Positions 18,065 through 27,069 of a stretch of DNA of 64,000 bases are shown here, piece by piece (the first letter of the stretch is position 1; the number at the start of each line of letters is the position of its first letter). Where the stretch lies: NCBI RefSeq assembly GCF_965656765.1, contig NZ_CBFHLV010000004.1, forward strand, positions 1-64,000, written 5' to 3'. Below the pieces are notes generated by a model. It saw only the letters and a list, made by a program, of their open reading frames with translations, searched no databases and was not told the DNA's origin. A program made the position numbers and the translations under genes. Origin of the DNA: Marivita sp965656765 (lineage in GTDB: Bacteria > Pseudomonadota > Alphaproteobacteria > Rhodobacterales > Rhodobacteraceae).

Positions 18065-18199
18065 ATGCTTACAAAACTGAACATCATCAATCTGGGCTTG
18101 ATTGCGATTCTCTTCGCCAGTCTTGTTGTGCACACCGCTGGCGCGGACACCACTATCGCGCCGGCGAAAATCGTTCTTCCATTCTCTGGGTCTTATTAA
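18065..18199 (+). CDS. Small predicted secreted peptide (44 residues)
   Basis: The peptide begins MLTKLNIINLGLIAILFA, a positively charged start followed by a strong hydrophobic stretch, and has a plausible signal-peptidase site in HTAGA before DTTIAPAKIVLPFSGSY. GAGGTG lies at ribosome-binding distance before the ATG. A 16-base inverted repeat, CGTAA-N6-TTACG, lies just upstream and may be promoter-linked. The stop is 57 bases ahead of the MscS gene. No family is recognised; the mature part would be only about 18 residues. Confidence 0.45.
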   Translation: MLTKLNIINLGLIAILFASLVVHTAGADTTIAPAKIVLPFSGSY

Positions 18200-18256
18200 G
18201 TTGCACTACCTTCGGCGCGATGCGACGCTGAAATTACGTAAGCAACCGAGCAAAGA

Positions 18257-19591
18257 ATGGTCCCTGATGTCGTCTCACCGGAAACGCTGACTGAGTTTTC
18301 GCTCGATCTATACCTCTGGGTTGAGACGTTTCTGACCAGCCTTCTGCGCCCGTGGAACGCGTATCAGCTTGTCATAGCTCTGTCCGTTTTCATCGCTGCA
18401 CATCTTATTGCCGCAATCGTTAAACCACGCATGCACTCATGGATGCGTGGGCTGGAAGGTTGGCCCAAATGGCGAATGCGGGCGCTGGTTGTGTTCCACC
18501 GGCGTTTGCGAATGGTGCTTTTTGTTGTCCTAATCTGGATCGTTGTGATTGCGATGCGGGAAATCACCTGGCCATCCCGATCTTACCTGCTGTCCATAAT
18601 TGCGAACCTTTCAACGGCATGGCTATTTATCGCATTTGCCACGCGGTTGATCCAAAACGCCTTGCTGCGCGGGATTGTCAGGTATGGCGCATGGATCTGG
18701 GTCACCCTGTCGATCACCGGTTTGGCAGACGAAAGCCAATCTCTTTTGGATAGCGCTGCATTTTCGATCGGCGATACACGTGTGTCGTTGTGGCTGATCA
18801 TTCAGGCCATCGTAATAGTTGCCGCCCTTCTTACGCTAGCACGGGTTGTCAGCAGCACAACAGCAGCCACGATCCGGCGTAATGAAGACATCTCGCCCTC
18901 AATGCAGGTGTTGGCCATCAAGTTCCTGCAGGTGCTGCTATTCGGCGCAGCGTTCTTTCTAGGCTTGCGATTGGTCGGCGTTGATCTGACAGGTCTCGCG
19001 GTCCTGTCTGGTGCGATCGGCGTTGGTCTTGGCTTTGGTCTGCAAAAGGTCGTGTCGAACCTTGTCTCCGGTATCATCATCCTGCTCGACAAGTCGATCA
19101 AGCCGGGCGACGTTATCTCGCTGGGCGATACGTTCGGCTGGATCAACAGCCTTGGTGCGCGCTATGTCAGCGTGGTTACCCGGGACGGCAAGGAATACTT
19201 GATCCCAAACGAAGATCTGATCACAGGTCAGGTTGTGAACTGGTCGCATTCCAACGAATTCGTGCGACTGGATATCTATTTCGGCACGGCCTATGGCGAT
19301 GATCCTCACAAAGTTCGCAAGATCGCCATTAATGCTGCGAAATCAGTGGATCGCGTCCTTAGCTTTAAAGCACCAGTTTGTCATATTGTGGGCTTTGGAG
19401 ACAGTTCGGTGGATTACATCCTGCGCTTCTGGATTCGTGACCCCACAGGCGGGCTGACCAACATCCGCGGCAATGTCTATCTCGCCTTATGGGATGCCTT
19501 TCAGGAGCATGGCATTTCAATTCCCTTCCCACAGCGTGAAGTCAAAGTCCTTGAGGGCTCACAGGTTGGAACGAAATCCATTCCTGACTGA
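18257..19591 (+). CDS. MscS-family mechanosensitive ion channel
   Basis: 444-residue inner-membrane protein. Several N-terminal hydrophobic helices (QLVIALSVFIAAHLIAAIV, MVLFVVLIWIVVIAM, LSTAWLFIAFATRLI, LWLIIQAIVIVAALLTLA) precede the conserved MscS pore and beta domain. Key segments are LAVLSGAIGVGLGFGLQKVVSNLVSGIIIL, the glycine/alanine-rich TM3, then PGDVISLGDTFGWINSLGARYVSVVTRDGKEYLIPNE. The C-terminal alpha/beta domain ends SIPFPQREVKVL. It likely releases solutes under hypo-osmotic shock. The ribosome-binding site is weak (GAGCAAAGA). Confidence 0.9.
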   Translation: MVPDVVSPETLTEFSLDLYLWVETFLTSLLRPWNAYQLVIALSVFIAAHLIAAIVKPRMHSWMRGLEGWPKWRMRALVVFHRRLRMVLFVVLIWIVVIAMREITWPSRSYLLSIIANLSTAWLFIAFATRLIQNALLRGIVRYGAWIWVTLSITGLADESQSLLDSAAFSIGDTRVSLWLIIQAIVIVAALLTLARVVSSTTAATIRRNEDISPSMQVLAIKFLQVLLFGAAFFLGLRLVGVDLTGLAVLSGAIGVGLGFGLQKVVSNLVSGIIILLDKSIKPGDVISLGDTFGWINSLGARYVSVVTRDGKEYLIPNEDLITGQVVNWSHSNEFVRLDIYFGTAYGDDPHKVRKIAINAAKSVDRVLSFKAPVCHIVGFGDSSVDYILRFWIRDPTGGLTNIRGNVYLALWDAFQEHGISIPFPQREVKVLEGSQVGTKSIPD

Positions 19592-19660
19592 CGGCACGTT
19601 GCGGCTGACACTGCCCCACGGCTCGCTCATACTGTGCACAACAGAACAAGGGAGGCCATG

Positions 19661-20839
19661 ATGGCAGACGATATCGTAATCCTAGACGGCGCACGTACCG
19701 CAATTGGGGCGTTTGGAGGCTCGCTCGCCGCGACCCCACCAATTGATCTTGGCGCAACCGTTGCCAAAGCAGCGTTGGAACGGTCCGGCGTTGATGGCGG
19801 GCAAATCGGGCATGTGGTCTTTGGGCACGTCATCAACACCGAACCTCGCGATATGTACCTGTCTCGGGTCGCCGCGATGCAGGCTGGTATCCCCGAAACC
19901 ACACCTGCGATGAACGTGAACCGCCTTTGCGGGTCTGGCGCACAGGCTATCGTTTCCGCGATCCAATCCCTAATGCTGGGTGATGCTGAATTCGCAGTTG
20001 CTGGCGGCGCAGAGAGCATGAGCCGTTCACCGTTCATTGTTCAGGACCAGCGCTGGGGCGCAAAGATGGGAGATATTCGCACGCTCGACATGATGCTGGG
20101 CGCGTTGAATTGTCCATTCGGCACTGGCCATATGGGCGTCACCGCCGAGAACGTGGCCGCTGAACATGACGTGACCCGCGAACAACAGGACGCCTTTGCG
20201 TTGGCAAGCCAAGAGCGGGCCACCAAGGCGATCAAAGAGGGTCGGTTCACTACTCAAATCGTCCCTGTCGAGGTCAAGAAAAAGCGCGAAATGGTGCCAT
20301 TCAACGTAGATGAGCACCCTAAGGCAACCACGATGGACGCACTTGGTGGGTTGCGCACCGTGTTCCAGAAAGACGGCACTGTAACCGCTGGCAACGCCTC
20401 GGGGATCAACGATGGTGCTGCTGCCATGGTTCTTGCAAGGGCTTCTGCTGCGCAAAGTGCAGGTCTCAAACCCAAAGCGCGCGTTCTCGGATACGCCCAT
20501 GCTGGCGTCCGTCCCGAAGTGATGGGTATCGGCCCCGTGCCTGCAGTGGAAAACCTGCTCAAACGCACGGGGCTTGCCGCCTCGGATTTTGATGTAATCG
20601 AAAGCAACGAAGCCTTCGCTGCGCAAGCATTTGCAGTGAACAAAGAACTTGGCCTTGATCCTGCCAAGGTCAATCCGAACGGCGGCGCGATTGCGCTTGG
20701 TCACCCGGTGGGTGCAACTGGCGCAATCATTACAATCAAAGCGCTTTACGAGTTAGAGCGCATCGGCGGGTCCAGAGCTCTGATCACCATGTGCATCGGT
20801 GGCGGTCAAGGTATCGCACTAGCTATCGAACGGCTCTGA
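19661..20839 (+). CDS. Acetyl-CoA C-acyltransferase (thiolase)
   Basis: 392-residue thiolase II family enzyme for acetoacetyl-CoA formation or beta-ketoacyl-CoA cleavage. The nucleophilic cysteine is C90 in NRLCGSGAQA. The histidine lies in GGAIALGHPVGATGA and the second cysteine in TMCIGGGQGIA. I chose the second of two adjacent ATGs (19658, 19661), which lies five bases after GGGAGG and gives MADDIVILDGAR. The frame extends back to 19634 without support. Related to PhaA/AtoB, but the exact pathway is not decided by the sequence. Confidence 0.92.
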   Translation: MADDIVILDGARTAIGAFGGSLAATPPIDLGATVAKAALERSGVDGGQIGHVVFGHVINTEPRDMYLSRVAAMQAGIPETTPAMNVNRLCGSGAQAIVSAIQSLMLGDAEFAVAGGAESMSRSPFIVQDQRWGAKMGDIRTLDMMLGALNCPFGTGHMGVTAENVAAEHDVTREQQDAFALASQERATKAIKEGRFTTQIVPVEVKKKREMVPFNVDEHPKATTMDALGGLRTVFQKDGTVTAGNASGINDGAAAMVLARASAAQSAGLKPKARVLGYAHAGVRPEVMGIGPVPAVENLLKRTGLAASDFDVIESNEAFAAQAFAVNKELGLDPAKVNPNGGAIALGHPVGATGAIITIKALYELERIGGSRALITMCIGGGQGIALAIERL

Positions 20840-20868
20840 CGTTTAGCCAAATTGCAAAATGCATGTGC

Positions 20869-20891
20869 CCCGGCTGCTGGCCCCAGCCGGG
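20869..20891 (+). terminator. Hairpin terminator after the thiolase gene
   Basis: An 8-bp GC stem (CCCGGCTG at 20869-20876, CAGCCGGG at 20884-20891) lies 29 bases after the thiolase stop. The sequence after it is T/A-rich (TTAATTCATTCTT) but lacks a pure T-tract. Confidence 0.6.
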
Positions 20892-20949
20892 TTAATTCAT
20901 TCTTCACCATGATCCCCGAAAGTCCCGTAAGACGATTACGGAGGTCTGG

Positions 20950-23094
20950 ATGAGTCTCGCCAATAAACTGGCAGAGGAGCGCCGTGCGCGGTTGGCCGCG
21001 GAGCGTCTTCTTGAACTCAAACAGGCCGAACTTTTTGCAGCCAACCGCAAACTGGGGACACATGCTCTGCAGCTGAGCAACGAAATCGTCGAAACCCGCG
21101 CCGAAGTTGCGATGGTGCGCGGGGAAAACCAACGGGTCAAAACCGAACTCGGGGTTGCGAACGAAAAGATCCAGATCGCTGAACGCCGGCTTTGGCATTC
21201 GATCGAGACCATTCAGGACGGCTTTGCTTTTTTTGATCCCGACAACCGCATGATCGTTGCCAATCGCGCTTACCTTGCCGTGTTCGAAGACTTGGAAGAG
21301 GTCCAGCCAGGCATCACCTATCCTCGCATTCTTCAGCTTCTGACCGAAGAAGGGATCGTCAACATCGCGGATGAACCGCCGGCAGACTGGCGTGCACGTA
21401 TGCAGGATCGCTGGCAGCAGGACGACCCGCAACCGATGGAAATTCAGCTCTGGAATGGCGAACACGTGCGCATCTTTGACCGACGTGGCCCGTCGGGCGA
21501 TGTGGTTAGCCTTGCGCTGAACATCACGGAAAGTGTCCGCTACGAGGAACAGCTGCACGTCGCCCGCGAACGCGCCGAGGCCGCGAACCGCGCCAAATCA
21601 GCTTTTCTGGCCAATATGAGTCACGAAATTAGAACCCCTATGAATGGCGTGGTTGGAATGGCTGATCTGCTGACGGAAACTGATCTAAATAGCGAACAGC
21701 GCTTATTTGTCGAAACGATCAAACATTCAGGTGAGGCGCTATTGGTCATCATCAATGACGTGCTCGACTATTCGAAGATCGACGCCGACAAGCTGGTACT
21801 TCATCCCGAACCTTTCGATCTTGAAAAAACCCTGCATGAGGTCGTGCTGCTGCTCCAGCCCAGCGCACGGGCAAAAGGGCTTACCCTCAACGTAGATTAT
21901 GACATCCTTCAACACACACGGTTTGTCGCCGATCCCGGACGCATTCGGCAGATCGTGACGAACTTGATGGGAAATGCCGTCAAATTCACCCTCGAAGGGC
22001 ACGTGTTGCTACGCGTTGTTGGAGAGCCGGCAGACGCCAACCACACAAAACTAGTCATAACGGTTGAAGATACCGGAATCGGGATTGCGCCCGATAAAGT
22101 TGACCTTGTGTTTGGCGAATTCAATCAGGTCGAAGACGACCGCAATCGGCAATTTGAAGGCACAGGGCTCGGGCTTGCGATCACAAAGCGGCTTATCGAA
22201 ATGATGGACGGTCACGTTTGGGTCGAGTCGGAAGAAAGTGTTGGAAGCTGTTTTGGGTTCAATGTCACCCTGCCGATAGATCAGGACTCCGCAGCTGCAG
22301 CGCCAAAACTCGATCCAGACCTGCAACGCATTCTCGTCATCGACAACGCCGACGAGGACGGCACGACACCACTTATAAAACAGATTAGCGCATTGGGCGG
22401 CACGCCCACTCTTTGTTCCGATCCCGCACGGTTAACGCCTGATCAGGTTGCCACTTTCAGCTTAACCGTACTGGGGATAGAGCCTGACAATAGCCTATTC
22501 ACCTCTGCCATTTTTGCGTTGAAAACGGTCGCACCGAATGCGCCGATCTTATCCCTTTCCCATGATCCAAAACGTGTTGCCGAAGCCGGGCTAGAGAACG
22601 TCCACACAGTGCAACGCCCATTTGCGCGTTCAGTTTTACTAGATGCGATCACGTCGACCGCGGTGCGGTGTGCTGTCCCTGAACCAACAATCGTGCACTC
22701 CCAGGTCGGCCAACCCAATATTCTGCTCGCCGAAGACAATCGCACCAATCAATTGGTGTTCCGCAAGATGGTCAGCAAACTCGACCTAAATCTCACAATC
22801 GCAAATGACGGTTTTGAAGCTGTGACTGCATTTGAAGCAAACCGCCCAGACGTGATCTTCATGGATATCTCTATGCCTGGAATGGACGGCAAAGAAGCAA
22901 CGGCGCGTATTCGCGCACTAGAGGGCGACGGGCCGAACGTACCGATCATCGCGGTGACGGCTCACGCTTTGGACGGTGACCGCGATATGATCCTCGAAGC
23001 CGGTTTGACGGACTACCTTACAAAACCGCTGCGCAAAGACGCCCTCTTAGAAAAGCTGGGGACCTATTGCTCGGTCTGTCAGTTGGCGTCGTAG
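20950..23094 (+). CDS. Hybrid sensor histidine kinase/response regulator
   Basis: 714-residue cytoplasmic hybrid kinase without clear membrane segments. An N-terminal coiled coil (about 1-80) is followed by a PAS domain (WHSIETIQDGFAFFDPDNRMI). HisKA carries H225 in FLANMSHEIRTPMNGV. The ATPase domain has DPGRIRQIVTNLMGNAVKFT, DTGIGI and GTGLGLAI. A middle segment (about 458-570) starts like a receiver (RILVIDNADED) but has no phosphoacceptor aspartate at the expected strand end. The C-terminal receiver is intact: AEDNRTN, D639 in FMDISMPGMDG, and a lysine in TKPL. GGAGG precedes the ATG. Its last 16 bases overlap the convergent yaaA gene. Confidence 0.92.
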   Translation: MSLANKLAEERRARLAAERLLELKQAELFAANRKLGTHALQLSNEIVETRAEVAMVRGENQRVKTELGVANEKIQIAERRLWHSIETIQDGFAFFDPDNRMIVANRAYLAVFEDLEEVQPGITYPRILQLLTEEGIVNIADEPPADWRARMQDRWQQDDPQPMEIQLWNGEHVRIFDRRGPSGDVVSLALNITESVRYEEQLHVARERAEAANRAKSAFLANMSHEIRTPMNGVVGMADLLTETDLNSEQRLFVETIKHSGEALLVIINDVLDYSKIDADKLVLHPEPFDLEKTLHEVVLLLQPSARAKGLTLNVDYDILQHTRFVADPGRIRQIVTNLMGNAVKFTLEGHVLLRVVGEPADANHTKLVITVEDTGIGIAPDKVDLVFGEFNQVEDDRNRQFEGTGLGLAITKRLIEMMDGHVWVESEESVGSCFGFNVTLPIDQDSAAAAPKLDPDLQRILVIDNADEDGTTPLIKQISALGGTPTLCSDPARLTPDQVATFSLTVLGIEPDNSLFTSAIFALKTVAPNAPILSLSHDPKRVAEAGLENVHTVQRPFARSVLLDAITSTAVRCAVPEPTIVHSQVGQPNILLAEDNRTNQLVFRKMVSKLDLNLTIANDGFEAVTAFEANRPDVIFMDISMPGMDGKEATARIRALEGDGPNVPIIAVTAHALDGDRDMILEAGLTDYLTKPLRKDALLEKLGTYCSVCQLAS

Positions 23095-23858
23095 GGTCGC
23101 ACGAACACGGGTTTTTCGGGCTCGGAAAGGTCTTCTTGGTAGACATAACCGCCAAGATCAAAATCCAGAATCCCTTGCGCGTCGGTCAAACGTCGCTGAA
23201 TGACAAACCGCGCCATTGCACCACGGGCCTTTTTTGCAAAAAAGCTGACGATCTTAGGGCCTTTGCCGTCGCCTTTGTCTTCCATGAACGCTGGAGTGAC
23301 GATGCGCAAACCCAACGGTTTCGGCGGCACAGCACCAAAGTATTCCTGGCTGGCGCAGTTGATCAGAGTGTCGGTGTTCAGGTCAGCGGCCTGCGCTTTG
23401 AGTTCCTTGGCAATCTGATCTCGCCAGTAGTCGTAAAGGTTGCCACCACGCCGGGTCTTTAACCGGCTGCCCATCTCAAGACGGTAGGCCTGAATTCCAT
23501 CTAATGGTCTCAGCACTCCATACAGACCAGACAGTATTCTAAGGTGATCCTGCGCCCAGCACATTTCATCGGCATCAAGCGTTTCCGCCTCAAGCCCTTG
23601 ATAGGTGTCCCCGGCAAAAGCCAGAGCGGCCGGGCGAAGATGATCGTTTGTCGGCGCTTCATCAAAGTCCCGAAACCGGTCACGGTTCAATTTCGCCAGA
23701 TCATCGCTGAGATCCATGAGCGCCTTGAGATTGCCAAGCGTCAGATTGCGGGCCGACTTTGCCAACCGATTGGCGTCGTCCTGAAACACCGGTTCCGTCA
23801 TCGTCACGTCACGCTCGGACCAGTCAAGACGTTTGGCCGGGGAAATCACGACGAGCAT
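23079..23858 (-). CDS. yaaA: Peroxide stress protein YaaA
   Basis: DUF328/YaaA protein of 259 residues, starting MLVVISPAKRLDWSERDV, the family hallmark, with GDTYQGLEAETLDADEM and YRLEMGSRLKTRRGGNLYDYW. In E. coli, YaaA lowers intracellular iron under hydrogen peroxide stress and binds DNA. It converges with the hybrid kinase gene, and the two coding regions overlap by 16 bases at their 3' ends, leaving no room for separate terminators. Confidence 0.93.
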   Translation of the reverse strand: MLVVISPAKRLDWSERDVTMTEPVFQDDANRLAKSARNLTLGNLKALMDLSDDLAKLNRDRFRDFDEAPTNDHLRPAALAFAGDTYQGLEAETLDADEMCWAQDHLRILSGLYGVLRPLDGIQAYRLEMGSRLKTRRGGNLYDYWRDQIAKELKAQAADLNTDTLINCASQEYFGAVPPKPLGLRIVTPAFMEDKGDGKGPKIVSFFAKKARGAMARFVIQRRLTDAQGILDFDLGGYVYQEDLSEPEKPVFVRPYDAN

Positions 23859-23894
23859 GGCAGCACCTTTTTTGAAATCTTGGTTCCGGTTGAT

Positions 23895-25949
23895 TTAGTC
23901 CGCAGCGCGCAAAACGTCCAGAAACGTCTCTGCAAACCTTTCGGCCCGTCGATCACCAATAATACGGGCAATGCCGCTTTCATCGCGCGGCTTGGTCTGC
24001 GCCAGCTTCGCCAATTGACCTGCTTCGCATGACATTGGTTTCAATGTACCACAGGCACCACGCACCAGTTGGGCCTGAGATTCAAGCAGCGTATCGTAAA
24101 GACCACCTGCCCCGCCGCTTGCCAACTTTCGCCGCGCGGGATGCGTGTCGGGAACATCTCCAGCGATCACCTCAAGAAAGGCACGCCCATAGCGTTCCAG
24201 CTTTTTTGCACCGACCCCATTGATCCGGGCGATATCGTCAAGCGTCCGCGGTCGTGTTTCGGCCATCTCGATCAAGGTCTTGTCGGGGAAGATCACGTAA
24301 GCAGGAACAGACTGTTCCTCGGCCAATGCACGACGCTTTGCCTTGAGCGCAGAGAGCAGCGGTGCGTCTTCATCACTGACCAATGTGCGCACATGCGGGC
24401 GACGTTCGCTTGCAGCCTCAATACTGTCGCGACGCAGGGAAATCGTCGCTTCTCCGCGCAGGATCGGTCGGGCTGCTTCGGTCATCACCAGTGCGCCATG
24501 CCGTTCTGCATCTGGACGCATCAGATCATGACCCATCATCTGCCTGAAAACTGCCTGCCATTCCCCGCGTTTAAGGTCTTTGCCGACGCCAAATGTCGGC
24601 AGGTTGTCGTGATTACGTTGCAGGATTTTCTCGGTTTTGGTGCCGAGTAGAATGTCGATTAGATGCCCAGCGCCAAAGCTTTCACCCGTCCGCAGGGCAG
24701 CAGATAACGCTTTGCGTACCGCCTCGGTGCCATCGAACACCTCAGCGGGTTTGTCGCACAGATCGCAGTTACCGCAGGTGACTTCGGATTCATCAAAGTA
24801 GCCCAGCAAAGTTTTGCGACGGCATTCCAACGCCTCGGCCAAACCTAGCAAAGCATTCAACCGGCCGTGATCGGCATGACGGCGTTCTGGTGGCGCATTG
24901 CCTTCGTCGATCTGGCTCCGTCGCAGACGAATGTCGTCAGAACCATAGAGCGTCAGCGTTTCAGCAGGCGCACCATCGCGCCCGGCACGACCGATTTCCT
25001 GATAATACGCTTCGATGGATTTCGGCAGATCAGCGTGTGCGACCCAGCGAATATCGGGTTTATCGACACCCATGCCAAAGGCCACTGTTGCAACAACGAT
25101 CAACCCGTCTTCGGTCGCAAAGCGTGACTCCACGCGGCGGCGCGCGTCCGGGTCCATGCCGCCATGATAAAAACAAGCCGTGTGCCCTTCGGCATTAAGC
25201 GCCTGAGACAGCGTTTCCGTCTTTGCGCGGGTGCCACAATACACGATGCCAGACTGATCTTTCCGGGCAGCAGCGAATTTGAGGATTTGATCGCGGGGCT
25301 TATTTTTGGGCGCGAACATCAGGTTGATGTTAGGCCGATCGAAACCACGTAGAAATGTTGTCGGCGTTTTGCCATCGAACAGACGCGTTACGATTTCTTC
25401 CTGCGTTTCGGCATCCGCTGTGGCCGTAAAGGCAGCAAGCGGTACGTCCAAGGCACGGCGCAATTCACCGATGCGCAGATAGTCCGGGCGGAAATCGTGG
25501 CCCCACTGGCTGACACAATGGGCCTCATCCACAGCAATCAGAGAAACACCAGCTTGTTGCAGCATCCGTTGGGTGCCACCGGACGCCAGCCGTTCCGGCG
25601 CAAGGTAAAGCAACTTCAAAGCGCCGGAATGAAGCATGTCCCAAACGGCATCATTTTCTTCGTCCGTATTTGCCGAAGTCAGCGCGCCTGCATTAACACC
25701 AGCCTCACGCAAGCCGCGCACTTGATCACGCATCAGCGCAATAAGCGGTGAAATCACCACAGTCACGCCATGGCGCACCAATGCAGGTAGTTGGAAACAC
25801 AAAGACTTACCGCCGCCTGTGGGCATGATGGCAAGAACGTTTTCACCCTCAGAAACAGCCTCTACAATCTCGGATTGACCGGGCCGGAAACTGTCGAATC
25901 CAAAGACATCCCGCAGAATTGTGTCTGCGTCGGGCATATCGCGTGGCAT
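23895..25949 (-). CDS. recQ: ATP-dependent DNA helicase RecQ
   Basis: 3'-5' SF2 helicase of 684 residues. Motif I is TGGGKS at 44-49. The DEAH box is in AVDEAHCVSQWGHDFRPDY, followed by TATADAETQEEI and AFGMGVDKPDIRWVAH. The RecQ zinc-binding region contains CRRKTLLGYFDE and CGNCDLC. An HRDC domain (LKAKRRALAEEQSVPAYVIFPDKTL) precedes a longer alphaproteobacterial tail. ATG 25949 follows AGGT; an in-frame ATG at 25937 is an alternative. It is 36 bases upstream of yaaA on the same strand. Confidence 0.96.
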   Translation of the reverse strand: MPRDMPDADTILRDVFGFDSFRPGQSEIVEAVSEGENVLAIMPTGGGKSLCFQLPALVRHGVTVVISPLIALMRDQVRGLREAGVNAGALTSANTDEENDAVWDMLHSGALKLLYLAPERLASGGTQRMLQQAGVSLIAVDEAHCVSQWGHDFRPDYLRIGELRRALDVPLAAFTATADAETQEEIVTRLFDGKTPTTFLRGFDRPNINLMFAPKNKPRDQILKFAAARKDQSGIVYCGTRAKTETLSQALNAEGHTACFYHGGMDPDARRRVESRFATEDGLIVVATVAFGMGVDKPDIRWVAHADLPKSIEAYYQEIGRAGRDGAPAETLTLYGSDDIRLRRSQIDEGNAPPERRHADHGRLNALLGLAEALECRRKTLLGYFDESEVTCGNCDLCDKPAEVFDGTEAVRKALSAALRTGESFGAGHLIDILLGTKTEKILQRNHDNLPTFGVGKDLKRGEWQAVFRQMMGHDLMRPDAERHGALVMTEAARPILRGEATISLRRDSIEAASERRPHVRTLVSDEDAPLLSALKAKRRALAEEQSVPAYVIFPDKTLIEMAETRPRTLDDIARINGVGAKKLERYGRAFLEVIAGDVPDTHPARRKLASGGAGGLYDTLLESQAQLVRGACGTLKPMSCEAGQLAKLAQTKPRDESGIARIIGDRRAERFAETFLDVLRAAD

Positions 25950-26032
25950 GGGTGACCTGTCAGGTTCTTAACTATATCTGCTCTGAAACTGACAGTCTCA
26001 TACTAAGGATGCGTGAACAAGCCTTTGAACGG

Positions 26033-26326
26033 TCAGAAGCTATAGAAGAATCCGGCGTTGTTCGCCAATACGATGCGCAGTATATAAACGCCAATCAACG
26101 CCACCAGCGGTGCAAGGTCGATCCCTGACATTGGCGGCAAGATGCGGCGCAGGCGAGAATACATCGGTTCAAGCAGCCTGTTCAGCCCGTCCCAGATTTG
26201 CGAAACGATCGGCTGTCGCAGGTTCAAAACCTGAAAATTGATCAGCCAGCTCATGATGACGTGGGCGATTATGAAGAACCACACGATATCAAGAAGCAGC
26301 ATCAGGATCTGGTAGAGCGATTGCAT
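26033..26326 (-). CDS. YggT-family membrane protein
   Basis: 97-residue protein with two hydrophobic blocks (LYQILMLLLDIVWFFIIAHVIMSWLI and LAPLVALIGVYILRIVLA). They flank the YggT signature region QIWDGLNRLLEPMYSRLRRILPPMSGIDLAP. YggT/CCB3-like proteins are linked to cell-envelope or cytochrome maturation, with no firm bacterial function. The frame opens earlier at 26371, but ATG 26326 gives the usual family N-terminus MQSLYQIL and follows AAGGAAA. Confidence 0.9.
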   Translation of the reverse strand: MQSLYQILMLLLDIVWFFIIAHVIMSWLINFQVLNLRQPIVSQIWDGLNRLLEPMYSRLRRILPPMSGIDLAPLVALIGVYILRIVLANNAGFFYSF

Positions 26327-26463
26327 CGGGCAAATTTCCTTAGTCAGTGACCAAACAAGAGGTAGGCGCAAGCGGCCCGAAGAACAAGTCGGACCAGTTG
26401 CCGCGAGGTCGCGGTTGACGTGATCGAAGGGTAAGTCAACTAGGCGCGCAACAGGAGGTTGAG

Positions 26464-27009
26464 ATGTATCCCTTTATCCGCATGGCGCTTGGCATTTGGA
26501 AAGCGCGCAAATCCCCGCAGCTTGGATCGTTCGACACTTATGTGTCACAACATCGGTGCTGGCCATGGGACATCGACATGTGGATGGAGCTCAACAATGG
26601 TCGGACGCTGACGCTTTATGACCTTGGCCGTATCCCTTTGGCGCAGGCAAATGGATTGTTAGCGATGGTGCGAAAAAAACGCTGGGGCCTGACAATGGCG
26701 GGCGTTGTCGTCAGGTACAGGCGTCGCATCCGAACGTTCGAAAGGTTCGAGATGCGCAGCCGTTTGCTTTGCTGGGATGACCGGTTCTTGTATATTGAAC
26801 AGTCGATGTGGAAGAAAAACGGCGAATGTGCCAACCATGCGGTCTATCGGTCTGCTGTCACGGACCGAAGTGGAATTGTTCCGACTTCAAGCGTCATCGC
26901 AGCGATGGACATGACCGGCGCAGCATCGCCAGAAATGCCCGATTGGGTGGCACAATGGTTGCGCGCCGAAGATGCACGACCATGGCCACCGATGCAGGAG
27001 GCAATTTAG
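26464..27009 (+). CDS. Acyl-CoA thioesterase-like protein (hotdog fold)
   Basis: 181-residue protein of the 4HBT-like type related to THEM6. The fold signature is HRCWPWDIDMWMELNNGRTLTLYDLGR, with the conserved asparagine region of hotdog thioesterases, followed by the beta strands RYRRRIRTFERFEMRSRLLCWDDRFLYIEQ. AGGAGG lies just before the ATG. It is 60 bases ahead of the UMF1 transporter gene in the same direction. Substrate unknown. Confidence 0.8.
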   Translation: MYPFIRMALGIWKARKSPQLGSFDTYVSQHRCWPWDIDMWMELNNGRTLTLYDLGRIPLAQANGLLAMVRKKRWGLTMAGVVVRYRRRIRTFERFEMRSRLLCWDDRFLYIEQSMWKKNGECANHAVYRSAVTDRSGIVPTSSVIAAMDMTGAASPEMPDWVAQWLRAEDARPWPPMQEAI

Positions 27010-27069
27010 CCACCACGGCGCTTGCCGCCTTGACGTTTCGCACCCATAACCCCGGAAGGGGGATTTGGC

